From assembly GCA_036373915.1 (NCBI GenBank), contig DASUUU010000109.1:1-64000 (forward strand): a stretch of 64,000 nucleotides of DNA, given 5' to 3'. The translations under genes and the position numbers were made by a program. This document shows, one piece after another, positions 7,745-14,847 of this stretch. The number at the start of each line of letters is the position of its first letter. The first letter of the stretch is position 1. Source of the DNA: JASLBX01 sp036373915 (GTDB taxonomy: Bacteria; Actinomycetota; Actinomycetes; Jiangellales; Jiangellaceae). A model generated the notes under the pieces. The model searched no databases and was not told the DNA's origin. It was given only the letters and a program-made list of their open reading frames with translations.

Positions 7745-9855
7745 AGGTCTCGATCGTCGGTGCCGGACCGGCCGGTCTCTACCTGGGCATCCTGCTGAAG
7801 AAGGCCGACCCGGCGCACGAGATCGAGATCGTCGAACGCAACGCACCGGACGCGACGTTCGGCTGGGGCGTGGTGTTCTCCGGCGAGACGCTGGGCGCGC
7901 TGCGCGATGCGGATCCGCCGACCTATGTCGAGATCACCGACACGTTCGCCCGGTGGGACGCCGTCGACATCCGGTACCGGGGCCGGCTGTTGCGCTCACG
8001 CGGGCACTCCTTCTCCGGCATCGCGCGCCGACAGCTGTTGGCGATCTTGCAGCGCCGGTGCCAGGAACTCGGTGTCAAGCTGGAGTTCGGCGTCGAGATC
8101 GACGATCCGGTTTCCGTCTCGGGCGAGCTCATAGTCGCTGCGGACGGGGTCAACAGCCTGTTCCGGCGCCACTATGCCGACGAATTCGGCAGCACGGTCG
8201 AGCCGCAGGGCTGCAAGTACGTCTGGTTCGGCACCGACCTGGTACTCGATGCGTTCCGGTTCATCTTCACCGACACCGAGTACGGGCTGTTCCAGGTGCA
8301 CAGCTACCCGTTCGACGAGAGCACCAGCACGTTCATCGTCGAGTGCGCCGAGCCGGTGTGGCGGCGCGCCGGGCTGGACCTGATGAGCGAGCAGGAGAGC
8401 CTGGAGTTCTGCCAGCGCCTGTTCGCCGAGGACCTTGGCGATCACCGGCTGATGTCGAACAAATCGATCTGGTTGGACTTCCTGCGCGTGAGCAATCGCA
8501 CCTGGCACCACGGCAACATCGTGCTGCTCGGCGATGCCGCGCACACCGCGCACTTCTCCATCGGGTCTGGTACGAAGCTGGCCATGGAGGACGCGATCGC
8601 GCTCGCCAACGCCTGTATCCGGCACACCGACGTGCGCAAGGCGCTGGTCGACTACGAATTGGAGCGCCAGCCGGGAGTCGAGCGGGTGCAGCGAGCGGCG
8701 GATGAGAGCGCGGCCTTCTTCTCGCGCGTCGTGCACTCGACTCACATGGCCTCGCGCCAGTTCGCGGCCAACCTGCTGACCCGCAGCGGGCGGATCAGCC
8801 ATGCCGGGCTGGCCGTGCGCGACCCGGAGTTCGTGCGGGCGCTCGACGCGTGGTTCGCCAAATCGTCCGGTGGGTCGGAGGACGCGCGATTCGCCCCGCC
8901 GCCGCTGTTCACGCCGCTGGAGATCGGCGGGACGACGGTGCGCAACCGGGTCGTGCTCGAAGCCCAGGGGACGGCGATGGGGGACGCGGCCCGGACCGGC
9001 GCCGGCCTGGTGACGACAGGTCTGGTCGCGGTCAGTGCGGACGGCCGGATCTCGCCGGACGATCCGGTGCTGGACGACGACGCGCGGGTAGCGCCGTGGC
9101 GGTCCGCGGTCAACGATGCGCACGAGGCCGGAGCGCTCGCCATGGTCCGGCTCGGGCACGCCGGGCGGCGCGGCGCCACCGAGCCTCGGTATCGCGGAGT
9201 CGACGTGCCGCTCCGGGACGGCGGCTGGCCACTGGTCTCGGCATCCGCCCGGCCTTATGGTCCGTTCGCGCCGCTGCCGAAGTCGGCGGACGGTGACGAC
9301 ATGCAGCGCGTGCGCGACGCGTTCGCCGGCGCGGCGGCCCGGGCAGCGGCTGCGGGCTTCGACGGGCTCGAGATCGACGCCGCGCACGGCTACCTGCTGG
9401 CGAGCTTCCTGTCACCGATGGCCAACCGGCGCGAGGACGAGTACGGCGGGTCGCCGGAGAACCGGTTGCGTTTCCCCCTCGAGGTCCTGGCCGCAGTCCG
9501 CGAGAGGTGGCCGGACGAGCGGCTATTGGCGGTCCGGCTGTCCGTGGCGGACTGGGCCCGCGGCGGTATGAACGCCGACGAAGGCATCGAGATCGCCCGC
9601 GCGATGGCGGCCGCAGGAGCGCACCTGATCCAGGTCGAGGCGGGCCAGACGATCGCGGGCGGTGTGCCCGAGTACCGGCGGGGTTACCTGACCACCCTGT
9701 CGGACCGGGTCCGCAACGAGGCACGCGTCCCCACCCTCGTCGGGGGGTACTTGACAACACTGGACGAGGTGAACACGGCAGTGGTGACCGGCCGCGCCGA
9801 CCTGTGTCTGCTGGACCTCAGCGCGATCGGCCCGGTCGAGGAGGTAGACCAGTGA
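7741..9855 (+). CDS. Two-domain anthraniloyl-CoA monooxygenase/reductase-type protein (FAD hydroxylase fused to Old Yellow Enzyme)
   Basis: A 704-residue fusion. Residues 1 to about 375 are an FAD aromatic hydroxylase: GAGPAG at 7-12, VAADGVNS near 132-139 and the GD motif LLGDAAHTAHFSIGSGTKLA near 262-281, as in salicylyl-CoA 5-hydroxylases. From about residue 384 (PPPLFTPLEIGGTTVRNRVV) an Old Yellow Enzyme barrel follows, with HGYLLASFLSPMANRREDEY and GGSPENRLRF. This is the architecture of 2-aminobenzoyl-CoA monooxygenase/reductase of Azoarcus evansii, which hydroxylates anthraniloyl-CoA and reduces the ring. The neighbouring TDO, kynureninase and ligase favour that substrate over salicylyl-CoA. 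The GTG start overlaps the LLM gene by four bases, and the stop overlaps the creatininase start by four. Confidence 0.88.
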   Translation: MKVSIVGAGPAGLYLGILLKKADPAHEIEIVERNAPDATFGWGVVFSGETLGALRDADPPTYVEITDTFARWDAVDIRYRGRLLRSRGHSFSGIARRQLLAILQRRCQELGVKLEFGVEIDDPVSVSGELIVAADGVNSLFRRHYADEFGSTVEPQGCKYVWFGTDLVLDAFRFIFTDTEYGLFQVHSYPFDESTSTFIVECAEPVWRRAGLDLMSEQESLEFCQRLFAEDLGDHRLMSNKSIWLDFLRVSNRTWHHGNIVLLGDAAHTAHFSIGSGTKLAMEDAIALANACIRHTDVRKALVDYELERQPGVERVQRAADESAAFFSRVVHSTHMASRQFAANLLTRSGRISHAGLAVRDPEFVRALDAWFAKSSGGSEDARFAPPPLFTPLEIGGTTVRNRVVLEAQGTAMGDAARTGAGLVTTGLVAVSADGRISPDDPVLDDDARVAPWRSAVNDAHEAGALAMVRLGHAGRRGATEPRYRGVDVPLRDGGWPLVSASARPYGPFAPLPKSADGDDMQRVRDAFAGAAARAAAAGFDGLEIDAAHGYLLASFLSPMANRREDEYGGSPENRLRFPLEVLAAVRERWPDERLLAVRLSVADWARGGMNADEGIEIARAMAAAGAHLIQVEAGQTIAGGVPEYRRGYLTTLSDRVRNEARVPTLVGGYLTTLDEVNTAVVTGRADLCLLDLSAIGPVEEVDQ

Positions 9856-10622
9856 GTGGCCCGCTGTACTTTGCCGAGCTGACCTCGCAGGCGGTGCACG
9901 AACTGCACGGGGAAGCCCGTCCCACCGTCCTGCTGCTGCCGGTAGGTGCCACCGAACCACACGGCCCGCACCTGCCGCTGTCGACCGATTCGATCATCTC
10001 GGCCGGTGTGTGCGAGCGCGCGGCCGGCCGGCTTGCGGGTAGCTACGGGGTCAGGGCACTGATCCTGCCGTCCCTGCCGTACGGCGTCACCCGGTTCGGC
10101 GCCGCATTAGCCGGCGCGGTGTCGGTTGCAGAAGCGACGCTCCACGCGCTGGTCACGGACATCTGCCGGTCGCTGGCGGCCCAGGGCTTCGGCCGGGTCG
10201 TCATCGTGAACAACCACTTCGAGCCCGAGCATGTCGCCGTCCTGCGTCGTGCTGTCCAGGAGCTTCGCAAAGACGGCGCGCCCGTGGCGCTGCTGGACGT
10301 GCTTCGCCGGCGAAACGTCCAGCGGCTGACGGCCGAGTTCCAGGCGGGGGAGAGCCACGGTGGAAGCTACGAGACGTCCATGATCCTGGCTGAGCGTTCC
10401 GACCTCGTCGACACGGAGTGGATGCGGGCCTTGCCGCACGTGCCGGTGAACATGGCGGCGGCGATCGCCGAAGGGCACACCGACTTTGTCGCCATGGGCA
10501 TGCCGGACGGCTACTGCGGGGCACCGGCAAAGTCGACCGCGCAGGAGGGCGTAGCGACGCTCGAGACGCTCACCGACATGCTCGTCGAGCTCATCCGCGA
10601 CGTCGCAACGTGGGAGGGGTGA
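9852..10622 (+). CDS. Creatininase-family amidohydrolase, candidate formamidase of the pathway
   Basis: A 256-residue member of the creatininase superfamily. Metal-site motifs are present: PVGATEPHGPHLPLSTDS (Glu, His, Asp), NNHFEPEH, and GESHGGSYETSMIL with the conserved Glu and His. The superfamily hydrolyses amides with divalent metals and includes creatininase, MftE and the formamide hydrolase ArfB of archaeal flavin/F420 synthesis. The cluster makes N-formylkynurenine (TDO) and consumes kynurenine (kynureninase) but has no KynB-type cyclase-family formamidase, so this enzyme may deformylate N-formylkynurenine. That is inference; acting on a ring-derived amide later in the route is the alternative. 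The GTG start overlaps the preceding stop by four bases, and the ligase follows after five. Confidence 0.85.
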   Translation: MSGPLYFAELTSQAVHELHGEARPTVLLLPVGATEPHGPHLPLSTDSIISAGVCERAAGRLAGSYGVRALILPSLPYGVTRFGAALAGAVSVAEATLHALVTDICRSLAAQGFGRVVIVNNHFEPEHVAVLRRAVQELRKDGAPVALLDVLRRRNVQRLTAEFQAGESHGGSYETSMILAERSDLVDTEWMRALPHVPVNMAAAIAEGHTDFVAMGMPDGYCGAPAKSTAQEGVATLETLTDMLVELIRDVATWEG

Positions 10623-10627
10623 GATAG

Positions 10628-12199
10628 GTGCTGACGTACGACGACCTGCCGCACGAGCTGAACGTCGCCACCTGGTTCGTCGACCGCAACCTCGAGGAGG
10701 GACGCGGCGACCGCAGGGCGCTGATCGTCGGGGGTGCGACGACGACCTACGCCGAACTCGCCGGCCTGGTGAACCGCGCGGGCAACGTGCTGCGTGAGCT
10801 TGGCCTGCGGCAGGGCGAGCGCGTCCTGCTCGCGCTCAACGACGGCGTGGAGTTCGTCGCCATCTGGTACGGCGCACAGAAGATCGGCGCGATCACCGCC
10901 GAGGTCTACACCTATTTGCAGCCCAAGGACTACGCGTACTTCCTCGGCTACACGCAGGCGCGCATCGTCGTCGTCGACCGCGTGACGCTCGATATGGTGC
11001 GCGAGGCGGCCGACGGCCACGACGTCACCCTGCTGGTCGTTGGCGTCCCGCCGGACGAACTGCGGGCCGGCGAACGTTCGTTCGATCAGCTGATGTCGAC
11101 GGCGCCCGACGACCTGGCCGCAGCACCGACGACCCGCGATGACGTGACGATCTGGAAATTCACCACCGGCAGTACCGGCGAGCCCAAGGCGTGCGTCCAC
11201 CCGACCCACAGCCCCGTGCTCAGTTTCGAGTCGTACGCCCGGGGCGTGCTCGACATCGGCCCCGACGACGTGGTGCTGCCGGTGCCCAAGCTGTTCTTCG
11301 GGTACGCCCGCGACCTGACGGCGCTGTACCCGTTCGGAGTCGGCGGAACGGGCATCGCGTTTCCCGAGCGCACCACGGCCGAGCGGATCTTCGAGTTGAT
11401 CGCCCGGCACCGCCCGACCATCCTGGTCAACGTCCCGACCATGATGAGCGCGATGGTGGCTCACCCGGCGGCGAGCGATCAGGACCTGAGCTGCCTGCGG
11501 TTGTGCACATCGGCCGGCGAGGCGCTACCGGCGGGACTGCACAGCAAGTGGATAGAGACCTTCGGTGTCGAGGTGGTCGACGGAATCGGCTCGTCCGAGG
11601 CGTACCACATCTACATCTCCAACCGGCCGGGGCGCGGCCGGCCGGGCACGGTGGGCGAGGTCGTCCCGGGATACTCGGCGCGGGTGGTGAACGATGCCGG
11701 CGAGCAGGTGCCCGATGGCGAGATCGGCACGCTGGAGGTGACCGGCCCTACGGTGGCGCTGGAGTACTACGGCGCTCCGGAGAAGACGGCGCGGACTTTC
11801 CACGGCGACACCCTGCGCTCCGAGGACCTGTTCGTCCGCGATCCGGACGGCTTCTTCTCGTATCGCGGACGTGCCGACGACCTGTTGAAGGTCGGCGGCG
11901 TCTGGGTGGCGCCGAGCGAGATCGAGCACTGTCTGATCGGTCACCCGGCCGTGGTCGAGTGCGCGGTGGTGGGTCACCTGGACGCGGCGGGTCTGGTCCG
12001 TCCACGCGCTTACGTCGTCCCGCGCGGGGAAGGATCGGCCGAGTTGGAAACCGCCTTGCAGCAGTACGTCCGAGGCGAGCTGGCGCCGTACAAGGTGCCG
12101 CGCGACGTCCGATTCGTCAGCGAGCTGCCCAAGACCGCGAACGGCAAGCTCGACCGCCGCGCGCTGCAAGTGATCGAGGAGAAGGGAGTACCCGCATGA
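10628..12199 (+). CDS. Aryl-CoA ligase, probably 2-aminobenzoate (anthranilate)-CoA ligase
   Basis: A 523-residue ANL-superfamily acyl-adenylate-forming ligase of the benzoate-CoA ligase type. The phosphate loop is WKFTTGSTGEPKACVH, the A5-like motif is DGIGSSEAYHIYISNRPG, which closely follows the benzoate-CoA ligase pattern, and the C-terminal domain has the hinge YRGRADDLLKVGGVWVAP and the catalytic lysine in PKTANGKLDRR. The predicted reaction is aromatic acid + ATP + CoA to aryl-CoA, AMP and PPi. Anthranilate is the best substrate guess because kynureninase lies in the divergent operon and an anthraniloyl-CoA monooxygenase-type protein two genes upstream. The GTG start follows GGAGGGG and is five bases after the creatininase gene. 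Confidence 0.87.
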   Translation: MLTYDDLPHELNVATWFVDRNLEEGRGDRRALIVGGATTTYAELAGLVNRAGNVLRELGLRQGERVLLALNDGVEFVAIWYGAQKIGAITAEVYTYLQPKDYAYFLGYTQARIVVVDRVTLDMVREAADGHDVTLLVVGVPPDELRAGERSFDQLMSTAPDDLAAAPTTRDDVTIWKFTTGSTGEPKACVHPTHSPVLSFESYARGVLDIGPDDVVLPVPKLFFGYARDLTALYPFGVGGTGIAFPERTTAERIFELIARHRPTILVNVPTMMSAMVAHPAASDQDLSCLRLCTSAGEALPAGLHSKWIETFGVEVVDGIGSSEAYHIYISNRPGRGRPGTVGEVVPGYSARVVNDAGEQVPDGEIGTLEVTGPTVALEYYGAPEKTARTFHGDTLRSEDLFVRDPDGFFSYRGRADDLLKVGGVWVAPSEIEHCLIGHPAVVECAVVGHLDAAGLVRPRAYVVPRGEGSAELETALQQYVRGELAPYKVPRDVRFVSELPKTANGKLDRRALQVIEEKGVPA

Positions 12200-12255
12200 A
12201 CTCACCCCACGAGATCACTCGCTGCGCTCCTGATCTGGCGGGGGCCCCGAGATGA
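12196..12255 (+). CDS. 19-codon micro-ORF coupling the ligase to the hydratase
   Basis: The ATG at 12196 overlaps the ligase stop (ATGA), and its own TGA overlaps the hydratase ATG at 12252 (ATGA again). The product would be MNSPHEITRCAPDLAGAPR, with no resemblance I recognise. The two four-base overlaps make an unbroken chain of coupled starts, whereas without it the hydratase would need reinitiation across about 50 bases with only a poor ribosome binding site. Its purpose may be coupling rather than the peptide itself; chance cannot be excluded. Confidence 0.35.
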   Translation: MNSPHEITRCAPDLAGAPR

Positions 12256-13079
12256 GCCCGTTCCGGGCGTCCCCGGGCTTCACCGACGAGTGGAAGCACT
12301 TCGACTTGGACGTCGCCGACGGTGTGGCCACCGTGCGCTTCTCCCGGCCGGACAAGCTCAACGCGCTGACCTTCGACGTCTACGCCGACCTGCGCGACCT
12401 GCTGGCCGAGCTGCCACACCGAGGCGACGTCCGGGTCGTCGTCCTGACCGGTGAGGGGCGCGGCTTCTGCTCTGGCGGCGACGTGGAGGAGATCATCGGC
12501 GAGCTGCAGCGAATGGACGCCGCCGGGCTGCTGGAGTTCACCCGGATGACCGGTGCGGTCACCAAGGCGCTGCGCGAATGCCCGCTGCCGGTGATCGCCG
12601 GGGTGAACGGAGTGGCCGCAGGTGCGGGTTCGGTGCTGGCCCTGGCGAGCGACTTCCGGGTGCTTGCCCGATCGGCGACGTTCGCGTTCCTGTTCACCAA
12701 GGTCGGATTGGCGGGAGCGGACATGGGCTCGGCGTACCTGCTGCCCCGGCTCGTCGGTCTCGGGCGGGCGACCGAGTTGCTGATGCTGGGTGACAAGATC
12801 GATGCCGATCGGGCCCAGGCGATCGGGTTGGCGACCGATGTCGTGGACGACGAGGCGCTCGGCGAGGCGGTCGACCGGCTCGCCAGACGACTGGCCGATG
12901 GCCCGGCGTGGGCTTACTCGACGACGAAGGTCCTGCTGACCCGCGAGCTCGACATGGACCTCGGCAGTGCGATCGAGCTCGAAGCGATGACGCAGGCGCT
13001 GCTGATGAAAAGCGAGGACCACGCGGAGTTCTATGCCGCCTGGTCCGACGGGCGCAAGCCGCGGTGGGCTGGTCGATGA
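12252..13079 (+). CDS. Enoyl-CoA hydratase/isomerase-family protein
   Basis: A 275-residue crotonase-fold enzyme. VRFSRPDKLNALTFDVYADL and VVLTGEGRGFCSGGDVEEI form the CoA pocket and the first oxyanion-hole strand; PVIAGVNGVAAGAGSVLAL gives the second oxyanion glycine; FTKVGLAGADMGSAYLLPR covers the usual catalytic glutamate region, where this protein has Ala-Asp rather than the common Glu. Enoyl-CoA hydration, or hydrolytic opening of an oxo-cyclohexene-CoA ring, would both fit the pathway; the family also contains hydrolases and isomerases. It overlaps RidA by four bases (ATGA). Confidence 0.85.
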   Translation: MSPFRASPGFTDEWKHFDLDVADGVATVRFSRPDKLNALTFDVYADLRDLLAELPHRGDVRVVVLTGEGRGFCSGGDVEEIIGELQRMDAAGLLEFTRMTGAVTKALRECPLPVIAGVNGVAAGAGSVLALASDFRVLARSATFAFLFTKVGLAGADMGSAYLLPRLVGLGRATELLMLGDKIDADRAQAIGLATDVVDDEALGEAVDRLARRLADGPAWAYSTTKVLLTRELDMDLGSAIELEAMTQALLMKSEDHAEFYAAWSDGRKPRWAGR

Positions 13080-13489
13080 CCGAGCACCGGATCGTGAGGG
13101 TGCCGTCATTGGCCCCGCCGAGCGGGTACGCGCACGCCGTAGTGGCCGCCCTCGGCCGGACAGTGTTCCTCGGCGGTCAGACCGCTCTCGGACCGGACGG
13201 GACGATCGCCGGCACGTCCATCGTCGAGCAGTTCGACGCGGCGGCGGCGAATGTCGTGACGGCCCTGGCGGCGGCGGGAGGGCGCCCGGAGCACCTGGTG
13301 TCACTGACGATCTACGTGACGGATGTTCCTGCGTACCGTTCGGCCCTGGCCGAGCTCGGTGCCGTGTACCGCCGGCACTTCGGCAAGCACTACGTGGCGA
13401 CCGCCCTGCTCGGGGTGGCGGAGTTGTTCGACGAGGACGCCATGGTGGAACTTGTCGGCATCGCGGTCGTCCCGGAGTGGTCGGAATGA
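13076..13489 (+). CDS. RidA-family (YjgF/YER057c/UK114) enamine/imine deaminase
   Basis: A 137-residue RidA-like protein: PSGYAHAVVAALGRTVFLGG, QTALGPDGTI and the central LVSLTIYVTDVPAYRSA follow the family pattern. RidA proteins hydrolyse reactive enamines and imines to ketones and ammonia. In this operon it is well placed to remove the amino group of the 2-amino-5-oxocyclohexene-type CoA ester expected from the monooxygenase/reductase, yielding ammonia and a beta-keto acid CoA (inference). The canonical arginine that binds the carboxylate is not obvious, so its substrate may differ from 2-aminoacrylate. It is coupled on both sides by ATGA overlaps. Confidence 0.85.
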   Translation: MTEHRIVRVPSLAPPSGYAHAVVAALGRTVFLGGQTALGPDGTIAGTSIVEQFDAAAANVVTALAAAGGRPEHLVSLTIYVTDVPAYRSALAELGAVYRRHFGKHYVATALLGVAELFDEDAMVELVGIAVVPEWSE

Positions 13490-14631
13490 CCGACGTCCAA
13501 TACACGCACCTGACCGATGAGCGACGGAGCCTGCTGGCTCGGGCCGAGAAGGCCGGCCAGGCCCTGGTGCCGATCGCCGAGGCCGGCGAGCCCGGGCAGA
13601 TCAACCGATCGCTGATGGCGGCGCTGGCCGAGCACGGATTGCTCGGCCTGCTGTTCGGGCCGGTCGAGAGCGGCGGTCACGTGCGGGCCCTCGACCTGTG
13701 CTTGTTGCGCGAGGGGCTGGCCCGGTACTGCACCGAGGCCGAAACGGCGCTGGCAGTGCAAGGGCTTGGCGCGTACCCGATACTGCGCGCCGGCCGGCCC
13801 GAGGTGGTGTCGGAGTGGTTGCCTCGGCTGGCGGCCGGGGACGCGGTGGCCGGGCTCGCTCTGACCGAGCCGGAAGCCGGGTCGGACGCCGCTTCGCTGG
13901 AGCTGGCGGCTGTCCGCGCCGGCGAGACGTACCGGCTGACCGGCGAGAAGGTGTTCATTTCTCATGCACCGGACGCCGATGTCTACTCGGTCTTCGCGCG
14001 TACCGGTGGCGGGCCGCGGACGAAGGGCATCACGGCGTTCGCCGTCCCGCGCAGTTCGCCGGGACTGACGGGGGAGCGGTTGAGCCTGCTGTCGCCGCAT
14101 CCCATCGGCCGGCTGCGGTTCGACAACGTCCCCGTCCCCGCGTCCCACGTACTGGGCGAGCTGGACGGGGGCTGGGACGTCGCGATGCGGACGTTCGACC
14201 TGTTCCGGCCGAGCGTCGGCGCGTTCGCCGTAGGGATGGCGCAGGCCGCACTCGACGCGGCGGTCTCGTACGCGGGGGAGCGGCGGGCTTTCGGCCGGGC
14301 GTTACGCGAGTTCCAGGGAGTGTCGCATCAGTTGGCCGACGTCGCGACCCGGCTACAGGCGGCGCGGCTGCTGGTGCACAGTGCGGCGTCGGCGTTCGAC
14401 TCGGGTGCCGCGGGGATCTCCCACCTGTCGGCGATGGCCAAGCTCTACGCCACCGAGGCCGCGCAGGTCGCCGTCGATGTAGCGATCCAGGTGTGCGGCG
14501 CCCGGGCGCTCGAGCGCGGTCACGTCTTGGAGCACCTCTATCGAGAGGTGCGGGCGCCGCGGATCTATGAGGGCGCGTCGGAGATCCAGCGCGAGATCAT
14601 CGCCCGCCACCTGTTCGACCCACCGCGCTGA
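13486..14631 (+). CDS. Acyl-CoA dehydrogenase
   Basis: A 381-residue FAD acyl-CoA dehydrogenase. GLALTEPEAGSDAASLEL is the FAD/substrate signature, YRLTGEKVFISHAPDADVY the middle beta domain, and RRAFGRALREFQGVSHQLAD and IQVCGARALERGHVLEHLYREVRAP the C-terminal helices, ending with IYEGASEIQREIIARHLF, whose YEGASE glutamate is the usual catalytic base. It would oxidise a CoA ester, plausibly a cyclohexane-carboxyl-CoA or a dicarboxyl-CoA after ring opening. No 3-hydroxyacyl-CoA dehydrogenase or thiolase follows, so later beta-oxidation steps must be encoded elsewhere. It is the last gene of the operon, and its stop lies within a 15-base tandem duplication. Confidence 0.92.
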   Translation: MTDVQYTHLTDERRSLLARAEKAGQALVPIAEAGEPGQINRSLMAALAEHGLLGLLFGPVESGGHVRALDLCLLREGLARYCTEAETALAVQGLGAYPILRAGRPEVVSEWLPRLAAGDAVAGLALTEPEAGSDAASLELAAVRAGETYRLTGEKVFISHAPDADVYSVFARTGGGPRTKGITAFAVPRSSPGLTGERLSLLSPHPIGRLRFDNVPVPASHVLGELDGGWDVAMRTFDLFRPSVGAFAVGMAQAALDAAVSYAGERRAFGRALREFQGVSHQLADVATRLQAARLLVHSAASAFDSGAAGISHLSAMAKLYATEAAQVAVDVAIQVCGARALERGHVLEHLYREVRAPRIYEGASEIQREIIARHLFDPPR

Positions 14632-14650
14632 CCCTCACCGCGCTGACCCT
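14621..14650. repeat. Tandem duplication of 15 bases across a stop codon
   Basis: CACCGCGCTGACCCT occurs twice head to tail (14621-14635 and 14636-14650). The first copy carries the TGA stop of the acyl-CoA dehydrogenase gene and the second repeats it in the same frame. It is a small recent slippage-type duplication and adds a backup in-frame stop. Confidence 0.85.
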
Positions 14651-14656
14651 CAACTC

Positions 14657-14758
14657 GCTGATCATGCAAAAGTGGGACGACACGCCGTAGTGCCGGGCTT
14701 GCGTACACCGGCGGAACTCGGACAAAACGGCGTGTCGTCCCACTTTTGCATGATCAGC
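14657..14758. repeat. Intergenic inverted repeat, copy 1 of a covarying hairpin family
   Basis: Arms of 32 bases (14657-14688 and 14727-14758) are perfectly complementary around a 38-base centre. The outer end is GCTGATCATGCAA and the inner end GACACGCCGT. A homologous copy lies at 45649-45744; the ends agree, while nine bases in mid-arm (AAGTGGGAC here, TTCAGGTGC there) differ with the opposite arm changed to match. It lies between the anthraniloyl-CoA operon and ffh and could terminate the operon, although there is no T tract. Confidence 0.9.
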
Positions 14759-14847
14759 CGGGAGAGTGCGCATGCGGGGATGGGCGAGGCTGGCGGTTAA
14801 CCTTGGAGTTCGACCCGCACTCCCGACCACGAGGACTTGAGCTCACC

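Noticed and set aside
14657..14758. SRP RNA (ffs) next to ffh
   Set aside because: The element is a near-perfect long inverted repeat without the GGAA tetraloop helix layout expected of SRP RNA, and it has a homologue between glgC and glgA.
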